Shown in pieces: positions 48,635 to 57,696 of a stretch of DNA of 64,000 nt. The notes beneath the pieces are model-generated. The model was not told the origin of the DNA, made no database searches, and saw nothing but the letters and a program-made list of their open reading frames with translations. Origin of the DNA: Parahalioglobus pacificus (lineage in GTDB: Bacteria > Pseudomonadota > Gammaproteobacteria > Pseudomonadales > Halieaceae); the NCBI RefSeq assembly GCF_014652275.1, contig NZ_BMYM01000003.1, positions 1 through 64,000 on the forward strand, in the 5' to 3' direction. Numbering within the stretch: the first letter of the stretch is position 1; every line of letters begins with the position of its first letter. Made by a program: the position numbers and the translations under genes.

Positions 48635-49334
48635 CCATCGGCCCCACAGGTGGTAATTGATGCCGTTCCGGCCTGTTCAATGCGTATTGGTAAAGTGCCA
48701 TATCGCGCTGGTGGTATTGTTCAATGGCTTGCCGAAAGCCGGGGTCGGTTATGTAGGGACTTTGATCTCGGCCTGGATTGCGATTCAAGCTGGGCACAGA
48801 CAGTTCATTCTTAAGGATCTGGTGCGAAAACCGCCGCATTTCCTCGGCGAAGTCTTCAGTGATGCCAATGAAGTCAAAACGCCCGGGTGAAAAGCCCCAG
48901 AGGAATTTGCTGTAGGTATTGCGCATTTCCCGGCTTAGACAGAAGCGCTCCAGCGTCCAGTCCTCCTCGACCACGCGCCGGTGCACCGCTGCGGCAGACT
49001 CAGGCTCATAGGTGCGCCGCCAATAGTGATAGTGAGAGGCCAGACGCTCCACCGGATCGCGCATCCAGGTGACGTATTGCTTGTGCGTGGCAGAGCGCAT
49101 CAGTCGATACTTAATGGGCATGTAGTGGCCATGTACACACTGAATGTCCTCGGCGACGCCATCGTGCCCGGACAAACGCATAGCGCCTCTTAAAGCGGCC
49201 AAGTTGCGCATCGCCGTACTGCGATTCATCGGCAGGTCTTTATAGTCCCGCCTCAGGTGCTCGCCAAAGCAACCTTCCAGGGCCGCCACAAAGCTGGAGC
49301 CCGCGGTTTTTGGCAGGTGTACGGAAATCAGCAT
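48627..49334 (-). CDS. Sulfotransferase-family protein
   Basis: A 235-residue protein with the 5'-PAPS-binding motif HLPKTAGSSFVAAL at the N-terminus and a 3'-phosphate-binding-like TWMRDPVERLASHYHYW. It resembles the glycan (type 2 carbohydrate) sulfotransferases. The second acid/base His candidate HGHYMPI is at about residue 69. It would transfer sulfate from PAPS to a polysaccharide. It is the third of three stand-alone sulfotransferases in this cluster and is 100 bases after the previous one. Confidence 0.82.
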   Translation of the reverse strand: MLISVHLPKTAGSSFVAALEGCFGEHLRRDYKDLPMNRSTAMRNLAALRGAMRLSGHDGVAEDIQCVHGHYMPIKYRLMRSATHKQYVTWMRDPVERLASHYHYWRRTYEPESAAAVHRRVVEEDWTLERFCLSREMRNTYSKFLWGFSPGRFDFIGITEDFAEEMRRFSHQILKNELSVPSLNRNPGRDQSPYITDPGFRQAIEQYHQRDMALYQYALNRPERHQLPPVGPMDD

Positions 49335-49434
49335 TCCTTCGCCCCGTAGATGATCGCCACCGTGATTCTATGTCTCCGTCCGCTGTGTTCTTGGAGTGGT
49401 ACCGGCTGCTGCGCCGTCTTTGAGCAGGACATCA

Positions 49435-50460
49435 TCAGAGGTTTCCCTGCTGCAATATCGCTGCACAGCCCTGCCATAACGCCTCAATACGCTGTGGTTC
49501 CCCCGTAAACCCTGCTTCTGGGTAAGCACGCTGCGGTTCAGCAAATAGCGCATCCCGCCCAAACCAGAGCTGGGCGCAGCGACGATTACTGCCTTCATAG
49601 TACTGCATAAGGGCTTCAACATCCGCGCGGGGAGGCAGGAGACTATCTCCTGCCGGCTGTGATCTGAGGTACTCAAGCACTGCGCGGCGCCGCGTTACGG
49701 CTTCATCCCGTGCATTCAGCGTGGCAAGCTGCCTATTTACTTTCAGCAGCACCTGCAGGGCTTCCGCGCCAAGAGAGGTATTAGTCTGCTGAGGCGCATA
49801 GTTCTCGATAATATCTGCGCCAATCGAAGCGAGGTAATCCCGGACCACGTCACCCCCATGTATGGCACTAGCGGAGTAGATTGCAGGGTGCATTCGCGCT
49901 GTCGGAAACGCACTAGACCAACGCTGCAACAGCCGTTCAAAATCAAAATAATTGCGATTGCGGAAACTGCCAGACTCCTGTGGCAGCAGGCTATCGACTA
50001 CGTGCCCCGCGATTAATGCGGTTGAATACAGGCTGATCGCCATCTCATCCTGACGGCGCAGGTAGCAGCGCACTTCCACATCATCGAAAACTGAACAGAG
50101 TACACTGGCCAGCCGGGCGATCTCACCGCGGTTTACTAACCGAGAGTGGAAGTGTTCCGAGGAAAGTAGCACCGTGTGGTGACCAGCCGGCACCGCGCGC
50201 ACCTCTTGGCAAAAAGCATCCACCGTTTCGAGACGCCAAGCTTTGCGGTCCTCCAATGTGTTCAGCCCCGCATGACGAAAGAAATCATCCTCTCGCCAGT
50301 CGTACATCATCGCCTGGGCAAGGCGGCGGTCGTTACGATCACCTACACTGCGACACAGGTAAAAACCCTGATCGGACAGATGCGCCCGGTGCTGGAACAG
50401 GTAATGCTGCAGTGCAGTGGTGCCGGTTTTTTCAGTGCCGATATGAAGTATGCACTTCAT
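49435..50460 (-). CDS. Sulfotransferase-like protein
   Basis: A 341-residue protein with an N-terminal P-loop-like PAPS motif HIGTEKTGTTALQHYL and a later RCYLRRQDEMAISLYST, where Arg could contact the 3'-phosphate. The rest is helical and not diagnostic. It probably sulfates a carbohydrate. It lies six bases after the preceding sulfotransferase gene and in the same direction. Confidence 0.75.
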   Translation of the reverse strand: MKCILHIGTEKTGTTALQHYLFQHRAHLSDQGFYLCRSVGDRNDRRLAQAMMYDWREDDFFRHAGLNTLEDRKAWRLETVDAFCQEVRAVPAGHHTVLLSSEHFHSRLVNRGEIARLASVLCSVFDDVEVRCYLRRQDEMAISLYSTALIAGHVVDSLLPQESGSFRNRNYFDFERLLQRWSSAFPTARMHPAIYSASAIHGGDVVRDYLASIGADIIENYAPQQTNTSLGAEALQVLLKVNRQLATLNARDEAVTRRRAVLEYLRSQPAGDSLLPPRADVEALMQYYEGSNRRCAQLWFGRDALFAEPQRAYPEAGFTGEPQRIEALWQGCAAILQQGNL

Positions 50461-50466
50461 GGCTGA

Positions 50467-51363
50467 TCAGGCACCGCGATTGGCCTCGGCTTGATCTCGC
50501 TTTTCCTGGCGCGCGCGCTCCCGCGCGCTTTTCTTCTCTTGACGTTCCAGTACTGTGCATCGCTTACGAAACTTCTGCAGACGCGCGCTTAATTCCGGAA
50601 TATCCTCCAGTCGCCGTGTAAAAACATGCCGGGACGCCTCGTATAACGCCATGTCGAAGCTGTTGTGTTCCAACACTTTCGCTTGCAGTCCACCCAACTC
50701 GTCGAGAATGCGTCCAATGCGCTCTTCCTGGCTCAGCGCAGCGCGCTGTTGCCCGGTAACGTTCTGCGGCACGTGCGCCAGATTGATCGCCTTGAAGCGC
50801 TTCCGCACGGTATTTTCTATCAGCACCATCGAAGCGTCATACTGCTCAACGATACCGACACAGCGCACCTGGTGCAGCGTCTGCATCGCCAACTCGAAGT
50901 AGTCGAAGTCTGCCATCTTCTCGAAACGCGGCGGCAACCTACCCGCCAGATAACGGGTCTGGAAGTTACGGATCGTCGGTGCCACCTTTGGCTGCATGCG
51001 CCAGTCGACATACTCTCGGAAATCCATGCGCTTTGCCGCCTGCGCGCCTGGGGTCTGCGCTTCCTGCTTGCGTTCGAAGTCGTAGACGGAGCGAATACGC
51101 AGGATGGGATGCCGCAACATATAAATAGGGTGAAAGCTCACCTGATCTGTGTCGACAATATCACGGGGCATATGGTGACTGGAGATCGCTACAATGCTCT
51201 CGTCGGCTTCTAACATTTCCATGATGTGCTTGCCGCCCTGGGACCGCATCAGGTCATCACGCCGGTGATCCACAAACCCATCACCGAAACAGCGCTGCAA
51301 CGCCCAGTCCAGTGTTGTCCCTGCATTCTTGAAGACATGACCGTGCAGTAACACGTGGCGCAT
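50467..51363 (-). CDS. Sulfotransferase-family protein with basic coiled-coil tail
   Basis: A 298-residue protein with a PAPS-type loop HGHVFKNAGTTLDWAL and YMLRHPILRIRSVYDFER (3'-phosphate binding like). The C-terminal 50 residues are highly charged (RQEKKSARERARQEKRDQ) and helical. The ATG overlaps the stop of the 1181-residue upstream gene (TAATG), so it is translationally coupled. This supports a common pathway. Confidence 0.78.
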   Translation of the reverse strand: MRHVLLHGHVFKNAGTTLDWALQRCFGDGFVDHRRDDLMRSQGGKHIMEMLEADESIVAISSHHMPRDIVDTDQVSFHPIYMLRHPILRIRSVYDFERKQEAQTPGAQAAKRMDFREYVDWRMQPKVAPTIRNFQTRYLAGRLPPRFEKMADFDYFELAMQTLHQVRCVGIVEQYDASMVLIENTVRKRFKAINLAHVPQNVTGQQRAALSQEERIGRILDELGGLQAKVLEHNSFDMALYEASRHVFTRRLEDIPELSARLQKFRKRCTVLERQEKKSARERARQEKRDQAEANRGA

Positions 51364-54300
51364 TAATGCTCTCCTACCGTCATCGTGTATGCGGCCGTCT
51401 TCAGCTCGCGAATAGGCTCACCAAAATCTTCGCGCACGATCGCCGCGGCTACATCCCTGCTGAAGTTCTCTTGCAGCCAGGGCAAATAATTCGCCATTCG
51501 GGCAGACATTGCGTACTGGGCTTCTGAGTTGCTGCCTGCATTGGCCGCCAGTGTTTGCCTAATGGCCGTGGCAAAACCCTGTGCATCCTCCGCGATCTGC
51601 ATCACCTTATCAGCCTCGGGAATCCCTTCTGCGCCGGTGGGTGTGGTGATTAATGGCACGTTCATCTGTATGGCTTCCAGCACCTTGCCTTTAACGCCCG
51701 CACCGAAACGCAGTGGCACCACTGCCATTTGCACCTTCCTGTACATAGCAGCCAGCTCTTCATCACTGAGATAACCGTAGACTTGCACTGATCCGCCCTG
51801 CAGCTCCTGCACGGTGTCAGTGGGATTGGACCCGACGATATGGAACCGTATCTCGGGGAACTCTCCGACCAAGAGTGGCATCACGGCATCAACAAACCAG
51901 CTAACGGCATCGACATTGGGCGGGTGGTTAAAGCCCCCCACAAAGAGAATATCGGCGCCTGCTCGAGGGCTGTACTCCGGTAACGCCGCCACATCCATCG
52001 CATACAGCGGGATAGCACGAGCGGGTGTACTCACTGCGTTGCTTGCAAGTTCATCCACTTCGGCTTGTGATGGGTAGTAAACGGTGTCTACCTGATCAAA
52101 CACCGCATATTCGCGCTTGCGCCAATCTGCGGAGTCTTTTAACAGTGAATCATCACCCAGCAAGTCAGCCTCCCTGGCGACTCGCAAGTAGTGTAAGTCG
52201 TGACCGAAGAAGACGATCTTGGGACGCGGCGCCATACGCTGCAGATGCGAGAGGAACTGCTCTGCCACATGGGGACGGTGCAGGTAGATGTTATCGATGT
52301 ACTGCGCGTGGTCGGCGAGCCAGCGCTCCAGCCCCCGGGCAACAGATTCACCCACAAGTACTTCTACACCCAGCTGTTGCAACTGCTCGGTGTAGGGCTT
52401 GTGCGGGAAGAAGTTTGCGCCCATGAACAGGACCTTGTAGCCCATGGCAACCATGAGTTCGACATACTGCTGGGTCGAGCGTGAACCAGCGTCCTTATCG
52501 TGGTGAGGCACATAGTGATCGATAAACAGAATGCTGCGCTGCTCGCGGCTGCGATCTCGGGCCCAGAATACGTGCTGGGCGTTATCGAAATGATCTTCGT
52601 CTAACACCTGCGCCCATTTGTCTCGGAACACCGCTTGATTAGTCACCTGATGCTGCTTAATCCCAGCCTCAAGGTCAGTGCCGTTGCTCACGCCCTCAAA
52701 GTGGAACACCTTTGATGCGGGCTGGTACACCACGCGGTATTCCTTGGCACGCGCTGCGAAGGCTATGTCAGCATCTTCGTAGTAGGCCGGTACATAGCGC
52801 TGGTCAAAGCCACCCAGGTCGTCCCACAGTGATTTGCGGACCAACAGGCAGGCGCCGGAAATGTAGTCCACATCCTTAACATAGCTATAAGCGGGCTTTT
52901 CCGGATCGTCTGCCCTGCCGAAATTCCAGGCAGAGGCATCACGCCACATAATGCCGCCTGCCTCCTGCAACTTGCCATCGGCAAACAGCAATTTGGGGCC
53001 GGTGATCCCGATGTCGGTGTGGTCATCCAGAAGGCGCACCATTGGCTCCAGCCAGCCCTCAGTTACGGCGGTATCGTTGTTCAACAGCAGTACGTAATCA
53101 CCCTTTGCCAACTGTGATGCTGCATTACAATTTCTAAGGAAGCCGAGATTGCGCTCACCTCGGGCAATCACGAGATTTTCCACACGCTCGGTAATCGTTG
53201 CTGTAAGGTCGGTCGAACAATCGTCGGCCAGGATCACCTCGTAAGACATGTCTGTGTGTGCCAATACCGACTTAAGGCAGGTCATGGTGGCCCGGTACTG
53301 GTTATACACCGGCACGATGATAGAGACGCGAGGTTCGTCAAACTTGGGGAAAACGAGCTCTAGCGTATCCAACGAGGCGTCATCGGCGCCATCGTGGCTA
53401 TAGCCGGTGTCATCTCGGTCGGGAAAGCGACTGTCTACCCAAACTTTGACATCCTCCGCGTCGGAGCCAAGGAACACCTGCGCAGCCCGCTTTAAACGCG
53501 GAAGGCTGAAGCTACGAGCCGAGCCCGCCGGATTTTCGGCAACATAACGCACCACACTACCCGCCATCGCCAACTTACCCGGTACTCTCTCAGGCACCTG
53601 TAATTCGAATTGTTCAAAATGGTGTCTGGCCTCGGCGAGTGAGTCTTCATAAGCCGTCGACTGGCCCCGCCTAAACGTCAGCAGCCGATAACTACGCCGG
53701 GTTAAACGACCGAGGCGGCCAAGGAAAGAGAGCTCATACGCCAGCAAGTTCTCGAAAGTGCGCGTCACCAGCTCAAACAGAAACTGGGCCTTCTCCTGCA
53801 GTGATCTGTACTCAGCACCCAGCGCATTGTGCGCTTCAGTCAGCGAATTATGCGCTTCAATCAGCGATTCATGTCGCGCAACCTCGTCCGTGTGAGCGCT
53901 TGCTAACGCGGAATGCTCTTTATCGAGTGCGTCGTGAACCGAAACCAGCTGTTGATGACGCTGCAGCTCTGATTGATGCGCTTTATCCAGCATCTGATAA
54001 TCGGACTCTACCCGCTTAAGTTGCACCAGACCCTCATCACGCTCAGCCGTGCGCTCTGCGCACAGCACCTGTGACTCAGCCAGCTGGGCACGAGTTTCAA
54101 TAGCGTCAGATAACGGTGCCAACGCCTCAGCCAAATCGTGTATGCGAGGTAACAGGCCGCGCTCTAAAGGCGGTAATTCACCCGCAGGCAAGCCCTGGCA
54201 TAACGAGTCGCAATAGAGCGCCAGTGCCTGCTGGGACTCCGTGAGCAATTGGTGAGACGCATCGCCCTGGCTAATGACTGACCTGCGTAAGCCTGCATCA

Positions 54301-54908
54301 AACGTATCTGCCGCTAGTGGGACCTTCAGCGCGACATCGTTCTCTGCGAGCTGCTCCTCAAGGCGCTGCAACACACTCGGCGGATCCTCACTTAGCGCAT
54401 CAAATGACAATGCTGTGAATCGCCGGCCTTGCAGCATTTTCAGGATGTGACTGTTGTAATACTCCCACAGCGCAAGCCCCATCAAATACGGAAAGCCGTG
54501 CCGACTGGCCAGTGATCTGGCCACCGACAACGGATTACGGTAAACGTATAGGACATGGGCCCCGGCCAGCTGTTCTTTCCATACAGGCCAAGTGAGGCAC
54601 ATTCGTGGGTCTTTCAACAACCAGGGACCATCATTCGACAGGCTATCAAGAATCACTGACAACTCTGCGCAGTATTCGGGCTGCACAAGCACGTCGAAGG
54701 GCGGATCAAACCAGCTCCCTTTCATCTCAGCCAGGATGACATCATTCAGTGTCACGACATCCGTGCGCTCGAAGAAACCGTGCGGGTTGTCGTCCTGGTC
54801 TCGCAAAAGATCGTCGTTCAACCCCGCGAAGAGGCCAGCATTCGCTAGCGCGCCCGCCACCATGGATGTCCCTGAGCGGTGCATCCCCAAAATAACAACG
54901 TTGGTCAT
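51363..54908 (-). CDS. Fusion of sulfotransferase, coiled coil, GT2 and GT4-type glycosyltransferase domains
   Basis: An 1181-residue protein. Residues 1-250 are a sulfotransferase domain (VVILGMHRSGTSMVAGAL, then a DPRMCLTWP region). About 270-395 are a coiled coil rich in His-Glu heptads (EAHNSLTEAHNAL). From about 524 is a GT2 domain (VSIIVPVYNQ, ILADDCSTD, then the DNNDTAV-like LLLNNDTAVTEGWLEP). Residues about 985-1120 form a GT4/GT1-type domain (ADILFVGGFNHPPN, FGAGVKGKVLEA). It begins an operon with three sulfotransferase genes. No strong ribosome-binding site is seen at ATG 54908. It probably builds and sulfates a glycan; the product is unknown. Confidence 0.85.
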   Translation of the reverse strand: MTNVVILGMHRSGTSMVAGALANAGLFAGLNDDLLRDQDDNPHGFFERTDVVTLNDVILAEMKGSWFDPPFDVLVQPEYCAELSVILDSLSNDGPWLLKDPRMCLTWPVWKEQLAGAHVLYVYRNPLSVARSLASRHGFPYLMGLALWEYYNSHILKMLQGRRFTALSFDALSEDPPSVLQRLEEQLAENDVALKVPLAADTFDAGLRRSVISQGDASHQLLTESQQALALYCDSLCQGLPAGELPPLERGLLPRIHDLAEALAPLSDAIETRAQLAESQVLCAERTAERDEGLVQLKRVESDYQMLDKAHQSELQRHQQLVSVHDALDKEHSALASAHTDEVARHESLIEAHNSLTEAHNALGAEYRSLQEKAQFLFELVTRTFENLLAYELSFLGRLGRLTRRSYRLLTFRRGQSTAYEDSLAEARHHFEQFELQVPERVPGKLAMAGSVVRYVAENPAGSARSFSLPRLKRAAQVFLGSDAEDVKVWVDSRFPDRDDTGYSHDGADDASLDTLELVFPKFDEPRVSIIVPVYNQYRATMTCLKSVLAHTDMSYEVILADDCSTDLTATITERVENLVIARGERNLGFLRNCNAASQLAKGDYVLLLNNDTAVTEGWLEPMVRLLDDHTDIGITGPKLLFADGKLQEAGGIMWRDASAWNFGRADDPEKPAYSYVKDVDYISGACLLVRKSLWDDLGGFDQRYVPAYYEDADIAFAARAKEYRVVYQPASKVFHFEGVSNGTDLEAGIKQHQVTNQAVFRDKWAQVLDEDHFDNAQHVFWARDRSREQRSILFIDHYVPHHDKDAGSRSTQQYVELMVAMGYKVLFMGANFFPHKPYTEQLQQLGVEVLVGESVARGLERWLADHAQYIDNIYLHRPHVAEQFLSHLQRMAPRPKIVFFGHDLHYLRVAREADLLGDDSLLKDSADWRKREYAVFDQVDTVYYPSQAEVDELASNAVSTPARAIPLYAMDVAALPEYSPRAGADILFVGGFNHPPNVDAVSWFVDAVMPLLVGEFPEIRFHIVGSNPTDTVQELQGGSVQVYGYLSDEELAAMYRKVQMAVVPLRFGAGVKGKVLEAIQMNVPLITTPTGAEGIPEADKVMQIAEDAQGFATAIRQTLAANAGSNSEAQYAMSARMANYLPWLQENFSRDVAAAIVREDFGEPIRELKTAAYTMTVGEH

Positions 54909-54953
54909 AAGGCCGTATTTACGCGCAAACTATGATCTATGGCGTGGATGATA

Positions 54954-54974
54954 GCGCCCCAAGAGTCGGGGCGC
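54954..54974. repeat. Inverted repeat between the glycan operon and the parvulin gene
   Basis: A perfect 7-base stem GCGCCCC / GGGGCGC with a 7-base loop lies in the 130-base gap after the parvulin stop. No T-run follows on the minus strand, so it is a weak terminator candidate. Confidence 0.4.
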
Positions 54975-55038
54975 GATCCAAAAAAGTTTAATGGCTAAAA
55001 TGTGATTCTCTAAAGCGTGGATGTTCAGACACCGCTGC

Positions 55039-55944
55039 TCAGTCAGCGCGTTGGGGAGCAAAAAGACGATCCATGGCTTCACCATCGATAACAGCATCTT
55101 CGCTGAGACCGAAGCCCTCTTGGTAGGCCTCCAGCTGCTGCTCCAAGTATTCTCGATTTATGTCGGCTACGATAGCGCCCTTGACCTGCTCAAAAGGCTT
55201 GTAGTTCTCGGGGTCAAGCGCATCCAAACGAATAATATGGAGCCCAAACCTCGAATTAATTACGCCCGTAACCTCACCCACAGATTTGAGTGAAAACAGG
55301 CCTTCTCTATAGGCTTTATCAATATTGCTATCACTTAATCGAATCCATTGATCGAATTTACCGCCGAGTTTGCGAGACCCGGGATCTTCGCTGAATTCTT
55401 CAGCTAGCGCTTCGAAGCTTTCCCCGCTCTCAAGTCTGGAAGTCAGCTCCTTCATTTCGTCAGTGCGTGGAGAGCACTTGTAAAGGTCACAACGCAAAAG
55501 TATGTGCGATGATTTTCTGCGCTCAGCCTTATAAGCATATTTTCGCTTCTGGGCTTCATATCGCTCGGCTGCAACCGCCGTGACATCGGGATACTCTAAA
55601 CCGTCTTTGAAGCGCTGAACCATGTAATCGCGAAGCGTGGTCCTGAGCAACAGCTGCATTTTGTAGTAGTCCGGACCATCGTCCTCGTTCAACGCAAGTG
55701 CAGCGTTCGCTAGCCTCGTATTCTGAGCGATGATATTCAGTAATCCGTAGCGAGCAGACACATCGTTTGTTGCTGCCGCCAGCGTGTCTTCGGGCCACAC
55801 ACTGACAAGGTAAGCCAACTCGTCTTCAGACATCGAAAATTCACCGTCTGAAATCACCGTCTGCTGGGCGTACCCAACGGGTGGGATCACTACCATCAAC
55901 GCGACTGAAATGGAGGCAATACGAAGGAATTCCTTTAGAGACAT
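55039..55944 (-). CDS. Periplasmic parvulin-type peptidyl-prolyl isomerase
   Basis: A 301-residue exported protein. After a signal peptide (cleavage near VGYAQ) there is a helical, SurA/PrsA-like N-terminal region. A PPIC-type parvulin domain follows (RRKSSHILLRCD, ESFEALAEEFSEDPGSRKLGGKFDQW, FGLHIIRL). A Cys pair near residue 165 (RCDLYKCS) is unusual. It could assist folding of exported proteins such as the large surface protein whose gene lies upstream on the same strand. ATG 55944 has AGGAAG seven bases upstream. Confidence 0.85.
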   Translation of the reverse strand: MSLKEFLRIASISVALMVVIPPVGYAQQTVISDGEFSMSEDELAYLVSVWPEDTLAAATNDVSARYGLLNIIAQNTRLANAALALNEDDGPDYYKMQLLLRTTLRDYMVQRFKDGLEYPDVTAVAAERYEAQKRKYAYKAERRKSSHILLRCDLYKCSPRTDEMKELTSRLESGESFEALAEEFSEDPGSRKLGGKFDQWIRLSDSNIDKAYREGLFSLKSVGEVTGVINSRFGLHIIRLDALDPENYKPFEQVKGAIVADINREYLEQQLEAYQEGFGLSEDAVIDGEAMDRLFAPQRAD

Positions 55945-56013
55945 ACAGACACTTCCTAGGATTATTTCATGCGAATGTCGATGCATCGCGGCAAGTTTTA
56001 GAAGAAATGAGGC

Positions 56014-56044
56014 AAAAAAATACCGGCGCGAGCGCCGGTATTTT
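56014..56044 (-). terminator. Intrinsic terminator of the 508-residue exported protein gene
   Basis: A perfect stem TACCGGCGC-GA-GCGCCGGTA is followed on the minus strand by seven T residues. Confidence 0.93.
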
Positions 56045-56055
56045 ATTACTCGAAG

Positions 56056-56079
56056 GGTGCAGTCCTCAAGGACTGCACC
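56056..56079 (-). terminator. Strong hairpin directly after the exported protein gene
   Basis: A perfect 10-base-pair stem GGTGCAGTCC-TCAA-GGACTGCACC begins three bases after the stop. It has no T-run of its own and precedes the true terminator, so it may protect the mRNA 3' end. Confidence 0.6.
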
Positions 56080-56082
56080 ATT

Positions 56083-57609
56083 TTAGTTCGAGGAGTAGCT
56101 ATGGTCGATAGCGCGGCCGTAGTTAGCTGCAGCATTCGCACCAAAGTTACGCTCCCATACCGCGAAACCAATTGCAGGAACGCCGCCTGATGCGGCCACT
56201 GCAGAATTGGGGTCAGGGTAGTAGATCAGCGTGGGTTTTGCAGCAGGGAATGGAGCCAGATTGACCTTCGCCCATCCGTTGTCTGCCTCAACCTGAATGT
56301 TCACAGTCTTGGCATACTGGCTGCCCAGAACGTTCGCGTCACTATCAGCCGTTGCAAATTGCAGAACGTTAACTTCGTTCTCCAACGTATCTGTAGTGAA
56401 CTCACCGCCACCAGGAGACACACTCAGCTCACCGTCGTCAGAAGCAAATTGACCTTCCTCGCGATCGTAGAGAGAGACACCCAGCGATACAGGGAGGTCG
56501 GTTGAGATACAGTCAGCACCAGTCTTACCGCATGCTGCAGAGCCATTGAACGCAATCTCTGCCCAGTTAACCATCAGGTACTGACCTGGGATTGTCACGA
56601 CCCAGTCTGTGTTCACAGAAAAATCGCTGGTCGCACGAGCAGACCAATCGTTGACAAGGCCTAGACCACCAAGTACAGCACGGACTTCGTTGTACTTACC
56701 GAATGGGCTTGCGGTAGCTGAGAAGTCCGTTGTCCCGGCGTCATAGGGTCCGCCATCAAGGTTAGGCAGCTCGAAGTTTAGGGGATCAAACTGAAGCTCG
56801 CCATTGACGGTGATCAGTGCTTGCTGGTTAGTCATGCGAGGCACGTCAGAGAACCCTGACAGGTGAACCGCGTTGTTACCGAATTCCAGGCCGCCCTCTG
56901 AATCGCGAACGAAGTATGACACTTTCAAAGCGCTGTTGTCAGTCGCTTCGTAGAACGTGATGCCACACTCAGGGATCAAGGTATCGTCGCAGTCATCTGT
57001 CTGGGTAGCAGGAGACGCAGTAGCACTGTTCAAGTGAACACCTTTCACGTCTACATTGCCAATAGACCCTGCGGGTACACGGAAGAAGTTGTCACGTACC
57101 AGGTCACAGCTCAGCGGTACACCAGTCGCACCGTGCTTTGCAGTTACAGGAAGGGACAATGCTTCGCTGACTGGCTGACCCATACCGATAACTTCGATAT
57201 AGCCTTCTTCTGCACCTTCACTGAAGGTCTCAGGCATAACAAAGCCGCCTGCAGGTTGCGCGGGCGCAGTACAGGTAGTGTCGGCAGTAGTTACAACGAT
57301 TTGATCGTCGTCATTCTTAGAAATCGACGCAACCCACTCATCTTGAGGAGACATGATGACATTGAAGTCAAGGGCGTCGAGTGAATCCGAACCACGACGC
57401 ATGCGGAACTTAACCACCTGCGTTGCAGCGGAGGTGTTAATGATGTGCACACCGGTACGCAGACCGTCTTGTACTGTGTAGTACGGGATGATTGCTGCGT
57501 CGCCCAGATCAGCTGTAGACAGCTCTACCTGGGCATTTGACAGGCCTACGTATGAAGCTGTGGCGGCTGCCACGGCTGCAGTTACGCCTGCACGTTTGAA
57601 ATTAGTCAT
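56083..57609 (-). CDS. Large exported protein of unknown function, probably abundant at the cell surface
   Basis: A 508-residue protein with a signal peptide (cleavage near LSNAQ) and a mature part dominated by beta strands, with several cysteines and no known enzymatic motif. The opening GDAAIIPYYTVQDGL resembles a group of secreted proteins seen in marine gammaproteobacteria and annotated only as hypothetical. Codons are strongly biased and AGGAG lies six bases before the ATG, both signs of high expression. Tandem 3' hairpins point the same way. The nearby parvulin and type II secretion genes may serve it, but that is inference. Confidence 0.75.
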   Translation of the reverse strand: MTNFKRAGVTAAVAAATASYVGLSNAQVELSTADLGDAAIIPYYTVQDGLRTGVHIINTSAATQVVKFRMRRGSDSLDALDFNVIMSPQDEWVASISKNDDDQIVVTTADTTCTAPAQPAGGFVMPETFSEGAEEGYIEVIGMGQPVSEALSLPVTAKHGATGVPLSCDLVRDNFFRVPAGSIGNVDVKGVHLNSATASPATQTDDCDDTLIPECGITFYEATDNSALKVSYFVRDSEGGLEFGNNAVHLSGFSDVPRMTNQQALITVNGELQFDPLNFELPNLDGGPYDAGTTDFSATASPFGKYNEVRAVLGGLGLVNDWSARATSDFSVNTDWVVTIPGQYLMVNWAEIAFNGSAACGKTGADCISTDLPVSLGVSLYDREEGQFASDDGELSVSPGGGEFTTDTLENEVNVLQFATADSDANVLGSQYAKTVNIQVEADNGWAKVNLAPFPAAKPTLIYYPDPNSAVAASGGVPAIGFAVWERNFGANAAANYGRAIDHSYSSN

Positions 57610-57696
57610 AGGAGACTCCTAATTGATCAACTCACTAAAAGAATTACTACTTCTTTTGCTAGCGCTTTTATTGCCAGCCGCAGCTAGCTGTCTACA

